The notes under the pieces were generated by a model. That model did no database searches and was not told where the DNA came from. It saw only the letters and a list, made by a program, of their open reading frames with translations. Source: Rutidosis leptorrhynchoides (lineage: Eukaryota > Streptophyta > Magnoliopsida > Asterales > Asteraceae). Taken from it: DNA of 64,000 bases. Shown here piece after piece: positions 1-12,581 of the stretch; within the stretch, counting starts at the first letter, position 1, and every line of letters starts with the position of its first letter. The DNA lies in assembly GCF_046630445.1 (NCBI RefSeq), contig NC_092341.1:9299501-9363500 (forward strand), given 5' to 3'. A program made the position numbers and the translations under genes.

Positions 1-570
1 AAGACATTCGAAGAACATTCCAAGAATGCCTTGGTTTATAAAAGGCTTTCGTTCGAAAGATGGGGGATATCACATTGGGAAATCCATAAGTTACGATGTG
101 TTTACTTTGACGCATATATTGCGGGGACCCCAAATGCTATTTTACGCAATGGGTTAAGAAATTATTTTGACTCAATATATCCGAATATTGGACTTCGTGA
201 TTTAGAAAAAGCGGCTAACATGCAACATAAAGAAGCATGTTATGCTTACGGATTAGTAATGTTCGCTTCTCACCAAAGTGAGAACAAGAACATCGGCCTA
301 CAACTATTAAACAAAACGTTCCCACAAGTGACGGAGTCGGTAATTGGGGTAAGAAATGAGGTTTTTAGATTGTTACGGGACTGTTGGACATTACGTAACC
401 CTCGTCCCTTTGACGACGTTACAACACGCTGTCTTATCAATGGCCATAACGGTTATGTTCCACAAGACCAAGGATGGGAAGTAGTCCTAGTAAAACCAGA
501 ATGCATGACTTGTTTCTGGACGTATGAATTACGTGTCTTTATTGCCTTTGCTGAACGACTTGTGTACTAG
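1..570 (+). CDS. F-box-like protein, C-terminal part (cut by window edge)
   Basis: The frame is open from base 1 to the stop at 570, about 189 codons, so the gene starts left of the window; the first ATG-like position at base 31 is only TTG. The middle segment LEKAANMQHKEACYAYGLVM and the helical stretch after it resemble the part following the F-box in plant At1g67623/At2g35280-type F-box proteins, which act as substrate adaptors of SCF ubiquitin ligases. The C-terminal region has spaced Cys and Trp residues (PECMTCFWTYELRV). The F-box itself would lie outside the window, so the family call is from memory and tentative. No LTR end occurs between this frame and the Tekay gag downstream, so it appears to lie inside that retroelement. 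It could instead be a separate gene fragment if the 5' LTR proves to be absent. Confidence 0.5.
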   Translation, partial: KTFEEHSKNALVYKRLSFERWGISHWEIHKLRCVYFDAYIAGTPNAILRNGLRNYFDSIYPNIGLRDLEKAANMQHKEACYAYGLVMFASHQSENKNIGLQLLNKTFPQVTESVIGVRNEVFRLLRDCWTLRNPRPFDDVTTRCLINGHNGYVPQDQGWEVVLVKPECMTCFWTYELRVFIAFAERLVY

Positions 571-874
571 CTAGAATTATCTTCACAACTATCTTGTATC
601 AAAGTTATTGTGTGCTATATTTCATGCTTTATGTAAAATAAGCGGATTGTAAGTTTGTAAAATATTGTATAAAAGTTTGAACGCGAAATATTATTATAAT
701 CAGTTTTTCATATAGAATTATAGTAGTTGAATTGTATACTAGCTACTAAGTATGAACTTAACGGGTAGGTACTACCCGAATTTAAACTTATAAAACGCTA
801 ATATGAAGAAAAAGCTTTTATAAATGAGTTCATATTATGCTACGAAATACTATTAACTACTCTTAATATTCTGT
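571..874 (+). other. Tekay leader between F-box-like frame and gag
   Basis: AT-rich, with no ORF of note. It contains a second exact copy (758-773) of the 16-base polypurine-tract/LTR-edge sequence found at 5,509-5,524, followed by ACCCGAA as in the LTR start. No LTR end or primer-binding site is visible here. Confidence 0.6.
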
Positions 875-3800
875 ATGATTAACTTGTTCCATTTGACTAT
901 TTTGAAGGAAATGGCACCGACTACTCGACACACCGTGAATATGAATGAAGAGGAATTCCGTACTTTTCTAGCTTCAAACATAGCCGCAGTACAGGCTGCG
1001 CTACATACCAACAATAACCTTGGATCTAGCAGTACAGGAAATCGTGTAGGATGCACCTACAAAGAATTCACTGCCTGCAAACCTTTGGAATTTGATGGAA
1101 CCGAAGGACCGATCGGATTGAAACGGTGGACCGAGAAGGTCGAATCGGTGTTTGCCATAAGTAAGTGTACTGAAGAGGACAAAGTGAAGTACGCTACGCA
1201 TACCTTCACAGGTTCTGCGTTAACATGGTGGAATACCTATCTAGAGCAAGTGGGACAAGACGATGCGTACGCACTACCGTGGTCAGCATTCAAGCACTTG
1301 ATGAACGAGAAGTACCGTCCCAGAACCGAGGTCAATAAGCTCAAGACAGAACTTAGAGGGTTACGAACCCAAGGATTTGATATTACCACGTACGAAAGAC
1401 GATTCACAGAATTGTGCCTATTGTGTCCGGGAGCATTCGAAGATGAGGAAGAGAAGATCGACGCGTTTGTGAAAGGATTACCGGAAAGAATCCAAGAAGA
1501 TATAAGTTCACACGAGCCCGCCTCCATACAACAGGCATGTAGAATGGCTCACAAACTAGTGAACCAGATTGAAGAAAGAATTAAAGAACAGACTGCTGAA
1601 GAGACCAATGTGAAGCAAGTTAAAAGAAAGTGGGAGGAAAACGGTGATAAGAATCACCAATACAACAACAACAGCAATTACAACAATAATCGCAACAATT
1701 ATCCCAGCAATCGCAACATCAATCGCAACTACAACAAACGGCCCAACAACAACAACAACAACAACAACAACAGCAACTACAACAATCATCCCAACAACAA
1801 TAATAACCGCAACAACAACAACAATCAGAAGCAGCTATGCCAAAGGTGTGAAAAGTATCACTCGGGGTTCTGCACCAAATTTTGCAACAAGTGTAAAAGA
1901 AATGGTCATAGCACGGCGAAGTGTGAGGTCTACGGACCAGGGGTTAATAGAACGAAAGGAACAAATGGTGTCGGAACGAGTAATGGCGGAGCAAGTAGTG
2001 TCGGAGCACGTTATGCCAATGTAGTTTGTTATAAATGTGGAAAACCGGGCCACATCATTAGAAATTGCCCGAACCAGGAGAACACGAATGGACAAGGCCG
2101 CGGAAGAGTTTTCAATATTAATGCGGCAGAGGCACAGGAAGACCCGGAGCTTGTTACGGGTACGTTTCTTATTGACAATAAATCTGCTTACGTTTTATTT
2201 GATTCGGGTGCGGATAGAAGCTATATGAGTAGAGATTTTTGTGCTAAATTAATTTGTCCATTGACGCCTTTGGATAGTAAATTTTTACTCGAATTAGCAA
2301 ATGGTAAATTAATTTCAGCAGATAATATATGTCGGAATCGAGAAATTAAACTGGTTAGCGAAACATTTAAGATTGATTTGATACCAGTAGAATTAGGGAG
2401 TTTTGATGTGATAATCGGTATGGACTGGTTGAAAGAAGTGAAAGCAGAGATCGTTTGTTACAAAAATGCAATTCGCATTATACGAGAAAAAGGAAAACCC
2501 TTAATGGTGTACGGAGAAAAGGGCAACACGAAGCTACATCTTATTAGTAATTTGAAGGCACAAAAACTAATAAGAAAAGGTTGCTATGCCGTTCTAGCAC
2601 ACGTCGAGAAAGTACAAACTGAAGAAAAGAGCATCAATGATGTTCCCATTGCAAAAGAATTTCCCGATGTATTTCCGAAAGAATTGCCGGGATTACCCCC
2701 ACATCAATCCGTTGAATTTCAAATAGATCTTGTACCAGGAGCTGCACCAATAGCTCGTGCTCCTTACAGACTCGCACCCAGCGAGATGAAAGAACTACAA
2801 AGCCAATTACAAGAACTTTTAGAGCGTGGTTTCATTCGACCAAGCACATCACCGTGGGGAGCTCCTGTTTTGTTTGTCAAGAAGAAAGATGGTACATTCA
2901 GGTTATGTATCGACTACCGAGAGTTGAACAAACTTACCATCAAGAACCGCTACCCACTACCGAGAATCGACGACTTATTTGATCAACTACAAGGCTCGTC
3001 TGTTTATTCAAAGATTGACTTACGTTCCGGGTATCATCAAATGCGGGTGAAAGAAGATGATATTCCAAAGACTGCTTTCAGAACACGTTACGGTCATTAC
3101 GAGTTTATGGTCATGCCATTTGGTTTAACTAATGCACCAGCTGTGTTCATGGACCTTATGAACCGAGTGTGTGGACCATACCTTGACAAGTTTGTCATTG
3201 TTTTCATTGATGACATACTTATTTACTCAAAGAATGACCAAGAACACGGTGAACATTTGAGAAAGGTGTTAGAAGTATTGAGGAAGGAAGAATTGTACGC
3301 TAAATTTTCAAAGTGTGCATTTTGGTTGGAAGAAGTTCAATTCCTCGGTCACATAGTGAACAAAGAAGGTATTAAGGTGGATCCAGCAAAGATAGAAACT
3401 GTTGAAAAGTGGGAAACCCCGAAAACTCCGAAACACATACGCCAATTTTTAGGACTAGCTGGTTACTACAGAAGGTTCATCCAAGACTTTTCCAGAATAG
3501 CAAAACCCTTGACTGCATTAACGCATAAAGGGAAGAAATTTGAATGGAATGATGAACAAGAGAAAGCGTTTCAGTTATTGAAGAAAAAGCTAACTACGGC
3601 ACCTATATTGTCATTGCCTGAAGGGAATGAAGATTTTGTGATTTATTGTGACCCATCAAAGCAAGGTCTCGGTTGTGTATTAATGCAACGAACGAAGGTG
3701 ATTGCTTATGCGTCTAGACAATTGAAGATTCACGAACAAAATTATACGACGCATGATTTGGAATTAGGCGCGGTTGTTTTTGCATTAAAGACTTGGAGGC

Positions 3801-5488
3801 ACTACTTATATGGGGTCAAAAGTATTATATATACCGACCACAAAAGTCTTCAACACATATTTAATCAGAAACAACTGAATATGAGGCAGCGTAGGTGGAT
3901 TGAATTATTGAATGATTACGACTTTGAGATTCGTTACCACCCGGGGAAGGCAAATGTGGTAGCCGATGCCTTGAGCAGGAAGGACAGAGAACCCATTCGA
4001 GTAAAATCTATGAATATAATGATTCATAATAACCTTACTACTAAAATAAAGGAGGCGCAACAAGGAGTTTTAAAAGAGGGAAATTTAAAGGATGAAATAC
4101 CCAAAGGATCGAAGAAGCATCTTAATATTCGGGAAGACGGAACCCGGTATAGGGCTGAAAGAATTTGGGTACCAAAATTTGGAGATATGAGAGAAATGGT
4201 ACTTAGAGAAGCTCATAAAACCAGATACTCAATACATCCTGGAACGGGGAAGATGTACAAGGATCTCAAGAAACATTTTTGGTGGCCGGGTATGAAAGCC
4301 GATGTTGCTAAATACGTAGGAGAATGTTTGACGTGTTCTAAGGTCAAAGCTGAGCATCAGAAACCATCAGGTCTACTTCAACAACCCGAAATCCCAGAAT
4401 GGAAATAGGAAAACATTACCATGGATTTCATCACTAAATTGCCAAGGACTACAAGTGGTTTTGATACTATTTGGGTAATAGTTGATCGTCTCACTAAATC
4501 AACACACTTCCTGCCAATAAGAGAAGATGACAAGATGGAGAAGTTAGCACGACTGTATTTGAAGGAAGTCGTCTCCAGACATGGAATACCAATCTCTATT
4601 ATCTCTGATAGGGATGGCAGATTTATTTCAAGATTCTGGCAAACATTACAGCAAGCATTAGGAACTCGTCTAGACATGAGTACTGCCTATCATCCACAAA
4701 CTGATGGGCAGAGCGAAAGGACGATACAAACGCTTGAAGACATGCTACTAGCATGTGTTATTGATTTCGGAAACAGTTGGGATCGACATCTACCATTAGC
4801 AGAATTTTCCTACAACAACAGCTACCATTCAAGCATTGAGATGGCACAGTTTGAACCACTTTATGGTAGAAAGTGCAGGTCTCCAATTTGTTGGAGTGAA
4901 GTGGGGGATAGACAGATTACGGGTCCGGAGATTATACAAGAAACTACCGAGAAGATCATCCAAATTCAACAACGGTTGAAAACCGCCCAAAGTCGACAAA
5001 AGAGCTACGCTGACATTAAAAGAAAAGATATAGAATTTGAAATTGGAGAGATGGTCATGCTTAAAGTTGCACCTTGGAAAGGCGTTGATCGATTTGGTAA
5101 ACGACGGAAATTAAATCCAAGGTATATTGGACCATTCAAGATTATTGATCGTGTCGGACCAGTAACTTACCGACTTGAGTTACCTCAACAACTCGCGGCT
5201 GTACATAACACTTTCCACGTCTCGAATTTGAAGAAATGTTTTGCTAAAGAAGATCTCACTATTCCGTTAGATGAAATCCAAATCAACGAAAAACTCCAAT
5301 TCATCGAAGAACCCGTCGAAATAATGGATCGTGAGGTTAAAAGACTTAAGCAAAACAAGATACCAATTGTTAAGGTTCGATGGAATGCTCGTAGAGGACC
5401 CGAGTTCACCTGGGAGCGTGAAGATCAGATGAAGAAGAAATACCCGCATCTATTTCCAGAAGATTCGTCAACACCTTCAACAGCTTAA
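875..5488 (+). CDS. Tekay gag-pol region (gag, PR, RT, RNase H, INT, chromodomain-like)
   Basis: The likely initiator is the ATG at 911 (MAPTTRHT), in frame with an earlier ATG at 875. The capsid-like region is followed by an Asn-rich stretch encoded by AAC/AAT repeats (about 1,660-1,840) and three zinc-knuckle-like motifs, including [14 protein letters not shown] and [14 protein letters not shown]. Next come protease (FDSGADRS, about 2,198), RT ([12 protein letters not shown], about 3,190), RNase H (ending [10 protein letters not shown], about 3,950), the HHCC zinc-binding integrase domain (about 4,210-4,360), the catalytic core ([13 protein letters not shown], about 4,690) and a chromodomain-like C-terminus that in this lineage is thought to guide integration into heterochromatin. 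It is a retroelement fossil with about one break, otherwise well preserved. Confidence 0.9.
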
Positions 5489-5508
5489 AATTTCGGGACG
5501 AAATTTAT

Positions 5509-5523
5509 TTAACGGGTAGGTAC
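5509..5523 (+). other. Polypurine tract of the Tekay element
   Basis: A purine-rich tract (ACGGGTAGGTAC core) lies directly before the LTR start TGTAGTGACCC at 5,524. It is the expected plus-strand primer site. Confidence 0.7.
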
Positions 5524-8500
5524 TGTAGTGACCCGAACTTTTCCATGTTTATATATATTAATTGAGATTGATATTTACATGATTAAATGTTTCCAACATG
5601 TTAAGCAATCAAACTTGTTAAGACTTGATTAATTGAAATATGTTTCATATAGACAATTGACCACCCAAGTTGACCGGCGATTCACGAACGTTAAAACTTG
5701 TAAAAACGACATGACGATATATATATGGATATACATATGCTTAACATGAGATTATTATAAGTAAGTATCTCCATAAGTATATTAACAATGAGTTATATAC
5801 ATATAAACAAGACTACTAACTTAAGGATTTCGAAACGAGACATATATGTAACGATTATCGTTGTAACGACATTTAAATGTATATATATCATATTAAGATA
5901 TATTAATATATCATAATATCATGATAATATAATAATTTAACATCTCATTAGATATAATAAATAATGGGTTAACAACATTAATTGAGATCGTTAACTTAAA
6001 GGTTTCAAAACAACACTTACATGTAACGACTAACGATGACTTAACGACTCAGTTAAAATGTATATACATGTAGTGTATTTAGATGTATTAAAATACTTTT
6101 GGAAGACTTCAAGACATATATCAAAACACTCATACTTAACAAAAATGGTTACAGTTACTTTCCCATTCTTTTCTTTCATCAAGAATTCTAGTCGTATTTT
6201 TACCCGTATTATACACAGCTTCAAAACATACTTACTATGGGTATATACCAATAGGAACTAGCATGGGATTCCACTCTTGATTATGTCATGTATGACTAAT
6301 CAATTTTAACTTCTACCATGAGCTAGTCAACTAACTAGAACTCCTTTTAACCCCACTCACCACTCACCAATTACCACTCATCATTCACTCCATTTCACTT
6401 CCAATTCTCTTTCTAATTCTCTCTCAACACACCCACACTATTATGAACGTATTTTTCCAGTAGTTAATCATCATCTTCATCAAAAATCACTTCAAGACTC
6501 AAGCTATAATCATCATAGGAAGAACACTTCAAGAACACTTCAAAAATCCCTTCAAGTTTACTAATTTACTTCCAAGCTTTCTAATCCATTCCAAGTAATC
6601 ATCTAAGATCAAGAAACCTTTGTTATATACAGTAGGTTATCTTTCTTATTCAAGGTAATATTCATATTCAAACTTTGATTCAATTTCTATAACTATAAAC
6701 TATCTTAATTCGAGTAAAAATCTTACTTGAACTTGTTTTTGTGTCATGATCCTACTTCAAGAACTTTCAAGCCATCCAAGATCCTTTGAAGCTAGATCAT
6801 TTCTTGTCACTTCCAGTAGGTTTACCTACTAAACTTGAGGTAGTAATGATGTTCATAACATCATTCGATTCATATATATAAAACTATCTTATTCGAAGGT
6901 TTAAACTCGTAATCACTAGAACATAGTTTAGTTAATTCTAAACTTGTTCGCAAACAAAAGTTAATCCTTCTAACTTGACTTTTAAAATTAACTAAACACA
7001 TGTTCTATATCTATATGATACGCTAACTTAATGATTTAAAATCTGGAAACACGAAAAACACCGTAAAACCGGATTTACGCCGTCGTAGTAACACCGCGAG
7101 CTGTTTTGGGTTAGTTAATTAAAAACTATGATAAACTTTGATTTAAAAGTTGTTATTCTGAGAAAATGATTTTTATTATGAACATGAAACTATATCCAAA
7201 AATTATGGTTAAACTCAAAGTGAAAGTATGTTTTCTAAAATGGTCATCTAGACGTCGTTCTTTCGACTGAAATGACTACCTTTACAAAAACGACTTGTAA
7301 CTTATTTTTCCGACTATAAACCTATACTTTTTCTATTTAGATTCATAAAATAGAGTTCAATATGAAACCATAGCAATTTGATTCACTCAAAACGGATTTA
7401 AAATGAAGAAGTTATGGGTAAAACAAGATTGGATAATTTTTCTCATTTTAGCTACGTGAAAATTGGTAACAAATCTATTCCAACCATAACTTAATCAACT
7501 TGTATTGTATATTATGTAATCTTGAGATACCATAGACACGTATACAATGTTTTGACCTATCATGTCGACACATCTATATATATTTCGGAACAACCATAGA
7601 CACTCTATATGTGAATGTTGGAGTTAGCTATACAGGGTTGAGGTTGATTCCAAAATATATATAGTTTGAGTTGTGATCAATACTGAGATACGTATACACT
7701 GGGTCGTGGATTGATTCAAGATAATATTTATCGATTTATTTCTGTACATCTAACTGTGGACAACTAGTTGTAGGTTACTAACGAGGACAGCTGACTTAAT
7801 AAACTTAAAACATCAAAATATATTAAAAGTGTTGTAAATATATTTTGAACATACTTTAATATACATGTATATATTATTATAGGTTCGTGAATCAACAGTG
7901 GCCAAGTCTTACTTCTCGACGAAGTAAAAATATGTGAAAGTGAGTTATAGTCCCACTTTTAAAATCTAATATTTTTGGGATGGGAATACATGCAGGTTTT
8001 ATAAATGATTTACAAAATAGACACAAGCACGTGAAACTACATTCTATGGTTGAATTATCGAAATCGAATATGCCCCTTTTTATTAAGTCTGGTAATCTAA
8101 GAATTAGGGAACAGACACCCTAATTAACGCAAATCCTAAAGATAGATCTATTGGGCCTAACAAACCCCATCCAAAGTATCGGATGCTTTAGTACTTCGAA
8201 ATTTATATCATATCCGAAGGGTGTCCCGGAATGATGGGGATATTCTTATATATGCATCTTGTTAATGTCGGTTACCAGGTGTTCACCATATGAATAATTT
8301 TTATCTCTATGTATGGGATGTGTATTGAAATATGAAATCTTGTGGTCTATTGTTACGATTTGATATATATAGGTTAAACCTATAACTCACCAACATTTTT
8401 GTTGACGTTTAAAGCATGTTTATTCTCAGGTGAATATTAAGAGCTTCCGCTGTTGCATACTAAAATAAGGACAAGATTTGGAGTCCATGTTTGTATGATA

Positions 8501-8776
8501 TTGTGTAAAAACTGCATTCAAGAAACTGATTTCGATGTAACATATTTGTATTGTAAACCATTATGTAATGGTCGTGTGTAAACAGGATATTTTAGATTAT
8601 CATTATTTGATAATCTACGTAAAGCTTTTTAAACCTTTATTTATGAAATAAAGGTTATGGTTTGTTTTAAAAATGAATGCAGTCTTTGAAAAAAAACGTC
8701 TCATATAGAGGTCAAAACCTCGCAACGAAATCAATTAATATGGAACGTTTTTAATCAATAAGAACGGGACATTTCA
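5524..8776 (+). repeat. 3' LTR of the Tekay element
   Basis: The LTR starts TGTAGTGACCCGAAC and ends GAACGGGACATTTCA, with canonical TG...CA ends, and is 3,253 bp long; long LTRs are usual for this lineage. The right boundary is fixed because minus-strand Copia RT coding (…APVARLDTI) begins immediately after it. Its distal part (about 8,090-8,340) is recognisably homologous to the LTR at 27,177-30,969 in opposite orientation. That LTR is a related but distinct family. Confidence 0.85.
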
Positions 8777-9264
8777 TTATAGTATCCAGTCGAGCTACAG
8801 GTGCGAAAGTTTCTTTGTAGTCGACTTCTGACTGTTGTGAGTAGCCTTTTGCAACTAGCCTTGCTTTATGTTTTTGTATAGAACCGTCATGGTTGAGCTT
8901 TGTTTTGTAAACCCACTTGACTCCAATGATTTCTTTATCCGTGGGATGATCAACTAACTCCTATGTGTTGTTTTTCTCTATCATTATGATTTCTTCGTTC
9001 ATAGCAGCCATCCACTTTTCATCTTTGGATGCAACTTCATAGCTTTCAGGTTCTATAGTTGTGAAGTTGCAAGTCTCGTACACCTCTGCTAACTTTTTAA
9101 CTCTTTCCGGTGTTGACTCCGGACTTGATTCTTCTTGCGCTGAAGGTAATCTTGCTGAAGGAGAACTTGGCGTAGCAGGGCTCATTTCTCCGGTACTTTC
9201 ATCTTGTCCAGAATGCTCCATTTGTAGTGGTTGTTGAGCTGGAGTTTCAATAGATATCCGCGGC
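8777..9264 (-). mobile_element. Copia-A piece 3: integrase tail and start of RT
   Basis: Read on the minus strand, this piece begins with the Ser/Pro-rich linker after integrase and reaches the RT entry segment (YESYEVASKDEKWMAAMNEE-like, then [19 protein letters not shown] and [10 protein letters not shown]). It joins collinearly with the integrase piece at 25,345-26,334 once the Athila element is removed. Its left edge meets the Tekay LTR; the rest of the RT, RNase H and 3' LTR should lie left of the window. It is part of an old, several-times-interrupted Copia element. Confidence 0.85.
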
Positions 9265-11219
9265 TGATAATGCTAAAAACGAACATATATTTCATAGCAT
9301 TATTCCTCAAGAAAGACAAGCTTTTAGTTGCAATTATTCTATTTACAAGTGATATTCGTTTAAATAATAAAAGGTGAAGACAAAAGACAGATTCGACGAA
9401 TTGAAGACGCAAACGACCAAAAAGCTCAAAAGTACAAAAGACAATCAAAGAGGTTCCAATTATTGATAAGAAACGTCTCGAAATTACAAGAGTACAAGAT
9501 TCAAAACGCAAAGTACAAGATATTAAATTGTACGCAAGGACATTCGAAAATCCGGAACCGGGACCAGAGTCAACTCTCAACGCTCGACGCAACGGACTAA
9601 AAATTACAAGTTAACTATGTATATAAATATAATATAATATATAATTAATTATATAAATTATATATATATTATATTTATATAATAAACCGTCGGTAAACAA
9701 AGAGCCAAAATGGAGTGAGCTGTATTTACAAACTCCGCGACTCGCGGAGTTTGAAGGCAAAAAGGGCCGCGAGTCGCGGAGCCCCAAATTCTGAAACTCC
9801 CTATAAAAGCAAACGAATTCTTATCTCAAAAACCAACATATATATCCATCCTCTCTATATCTATACGTAAATATTTATATTTATATTTTAATTTTAATTT
9901 TAATTTTAATCCTAATAATAAGGGTATGTTAGCGAATATTGTAAGGGTGTAAGTCGAAATTCTGTCCGTGTAACGCTACGCTATTTTTAATCATTGTAAG
10001 TTATGTTCAACCTTTTTAATTTAATGTCTCGTAGCTAAGTTATTATTATGCTTATTTAAAACGAAGTAATCATGATGTTGGGCTAATTACTAAAATTGGG
10101 TAATTGGGCTTTGTACCATAATTGGGGTTTGGACAAAGGAACGACACTTGTGGAAATTAGACTATGGGCTATTAATGGGCTTTATATTTGTTTAACTAAA
10201 TGATAGTTTGTTAATGTTAATATAAAGATTTACAATTGGGCGTCCCTATAAATTACCATATACACTCGATCGGATACGATGGGCTGGGTATTTATATGTA
10301 CGAATAATCGTTCATTTAACCGGACACGAGAATGGATTAATAGCCACTAGAATAATTAAAACAGGGGTGAAATTATGTACAAGGACACTTGGTATAATTG
10401 ATAACAAAATATTAAAACCTTGGGTTACACTCAGTCGACATCCTGGTGTAATTATTAAACAAAGTATTAAAATCTTGTTACAGTTTAAGTCCCCAATTAG
10501 TTGGAATATTTAACTTCGGGTATAAGGATAATTTGACGAGGACACTCGCACTTTATATTTATGACTGATGGACTGTTATGGACAAAAACCAGATGGACAT
10601 ATTAAATAATCCAGGACAAAGGACAATTAACCCATGGGCATAAAACTAAAATCAACACGTCAAACATCATGATTACGGAAGTTTAAATAAGCATAATTCT
10701 TTTATTTCATATTTAATTTCCTTTATTTTATATTTAATTGCACTTTTAATTATCGTACTTTTTAATTATCGCAAGTTTATTTTATCGCACTTTTATTATT
10801 CGCAATTTCATTATCGTTATTTACGTTACGCTTTAATTTAAGTCTCGTATTTATTTTTAATATTTTACATTTGGTTTTAACTGCGACTAAAGTTTTAAAA
10901 TCGACAAAACGGTCATTAAACGGTAAAAACCCCCCTTTATAATAATAATATTACTTATATATATATATATTTGTATTTTTATAAAAGTAAACTAATATAG
11001 CGTTAAGCTTTGTTTAAAGATTTTCCCTGTGGAACGAACCGGACTTACTAAAAACTACACTACTGTACGATTAGGTACACTGCCTATAAGTGTTGTAGCA
11101 AGGTTTAAGTATATCCATTCTCTAAATAAATAAATATCTTGTGTAAAATTGTATCGTATTTAATAGTATTTTCTGCTAAAATATAATAGCTATTTTATAT
11201 ACATCTCGCATAACTATCA
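9265..11219 (+). repeat. Athila 5' LTR
   Basis: TGATAATGCTAAAAACG...GCATAACTATCA, 1,955 bp. It contains a pair of GC-rich palindromes (9,733-9,749 and 9,768-9,779) followed by a TATA box (TATAAAA, 9,802-9,808), a (TTTAA)-like run near 9,885-9,910, and AT-rich tracts. The 5' copy is nearly identical to the copy at 23,384. Confidence 0.95.
9733..9808 (+). promoter_or_regulatory. Athila LTR promoter module: palindrome pair plus TATA box
   Basis: CTCCGCGACTCGCGGAG (9,733-9,749) and CCGCGAGTCGCGG (9,768-9,779) are both self-complementary around a central base or pair. A TATAAAA box lies 22 bases after the second one, which is ordinary core-promoter spacing. The same module occurs in the 3' LTR at 23,854-23,929. 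Whether the palindromes act as protein sites or as hairpins is unknown. Confidence 0.6.
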
Positions 11220-11227
11220 AGTATTTT

Positions 11228-11245
11228 TGGCGCCGCTGCCGGGGA
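11228..11245 (+). other. Athila primer-binding site (tRNA-Asp type)
   Basis: TGGCGCCGCTGCCGGGGA lies eight bases after the LTR end. It is the usual plant Athila-type primer site complementary to the 3' end of tRNA-Asp, here with one apparent difference from the common GTTGCC form. Confidence 0.85.
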
Positions 11246-12581
11246 AACGCTTAAAAGCCGGAAGCGCAACGCTAATATAAAAAAAAAGATTTTTAGTTTA
11301 CTTTTATTAAAATTCGTTTTTATAAAAATACGTTTTAAATATTCGAAAATATAAAAAGAAAACAAAAATATAAGTATTTTTAAGATTTTGTTAAATATTT
11401 AAGTTTTATAAAGTTTCTTTATTTTTATATAAGTTTTATTTAAGTATTTTGTTTTTATTTAAAACATAAAACATAAAAAAAAAAACACGTCGAATTAAAA
11501 ACTGTACCTGAGTTGAATTCTGGAACCCCGCGACTCGCGGAGTTTGCTGCCTCGACTACCGCAACTCGCGGAGCCACTCTGACACCGACAGAAACCCTAA
11601 TCTGCATTTAATTAGGAGTAATTAATTATTATTATTATTTTAACCCTAATTAGTTTAATTATTATTATAATTTAGTTTAAGTTTTAATTTAATTAGTATA
11701 ATTAATTATAATTAGTTTTAATATATAAAAATTAATGCTTTTATAAAATAATATAAAAATAATATTTTTATAAAAATTTGTAACTTTTTATAACTTTTTG
11801 TATATTTTTATATTTTGTCCCTTTTTAATCGTTTTAGCGTAATATTTGTATTTTTCGCTCGTAATTAGTTTTAAGTCATAGTTTTTACCATAGTTATTTT
11901 TATTTCTAGATTTTTAGGCTTTGCCGTAAAATCCCTTAAGTGCTTTTTCTTTAGACTAAGATTTAGTTGCTTTAGAATTTTGCGACGCAGTTTTTAGATT
12001 TTAGTACCTTTTTAAGTTATTTACATTTGGGATTTAGTTTTTCCTGTAAGCTTTAATATTTTTAGACGACTTTTACCTATGTATCAATTATCGTTCCAAT
12101 TAGTAATCTCAATTTGCAATTATAATTTTAAGTTAGTTGTAGTAATAAGGTTAGGTTAGTCAAGTGTTTTTAAGTTTTATAAGTTTCTTTTATTTTTCCG
12201 TCACCTTTTATTTTTCAACCATTTTTCTTTTTCGACCTTTTTCGACGAGCTCTTTTTCTTTCTTATTTCTCGCTATTCTAGTTTTAGGACATAGATTTTT
12301 ATTCTACTTCTTATCTAATTTTCTTAAAATTACGAAAATTTATTTTAAGTGGTTAAATTGATAGACATCAAAATTTTCTGGTTCGTAGTAATAGTTGGAT
12401 TTGTACGTGGACCGAGTTATTGGAGCCAAACAGTCCTCAATTATATTGAGACCAAACGAATCCTGCCCCTCTGCTGCATCTTTTGGCTATTCGAAACGTG
12501 GGCAAAATCAGAAAAGTCTATTGATTGGATAACTTATTATAATTTTTCCTTCCTTTTAAAAACTAATAAGATATTCAGTGA
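11246..12581 (+). other. Athila 5' leader, non-coding
   Basis: AT-rich leader of about 1.3 kb without convincing coding potential; short open frames here are AT-rich chance ORFs. It holds another palindrome pair (11,527-11,542 and 11,559-11,571) of the LTR type, but without a TATA-like box at the LTR spacing. Confidence 0.7.

Larger units (their letters stand above)
1..8776 (+). mobile_element. Tekay-type Gypsy chromovirus, 5' end outside window
   Basis: The visible parts are a leader with an F-box-like frame, gag-pol, a polypurine tract and a complete 3' LTR. The gag-protease-RT-RNase H-integrase order and the integrase C-terminus with a chromodomain-like segment ([16 protein letters not shown]) place it in the Tekay/Del chromoviruses. 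The element looks nearly whole, with about one break in gag-pol. It is inserted in the RT region of the minus-strand Copia-A: Copia coding resumes right after the LTR. The five bases after the LTR are TTATA (8,777-8,781), the predicted target duplication, which can only be confirmed with sequence left of the window. Age cannot be estimated without the 5' LTR. Confidence 0.85.
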
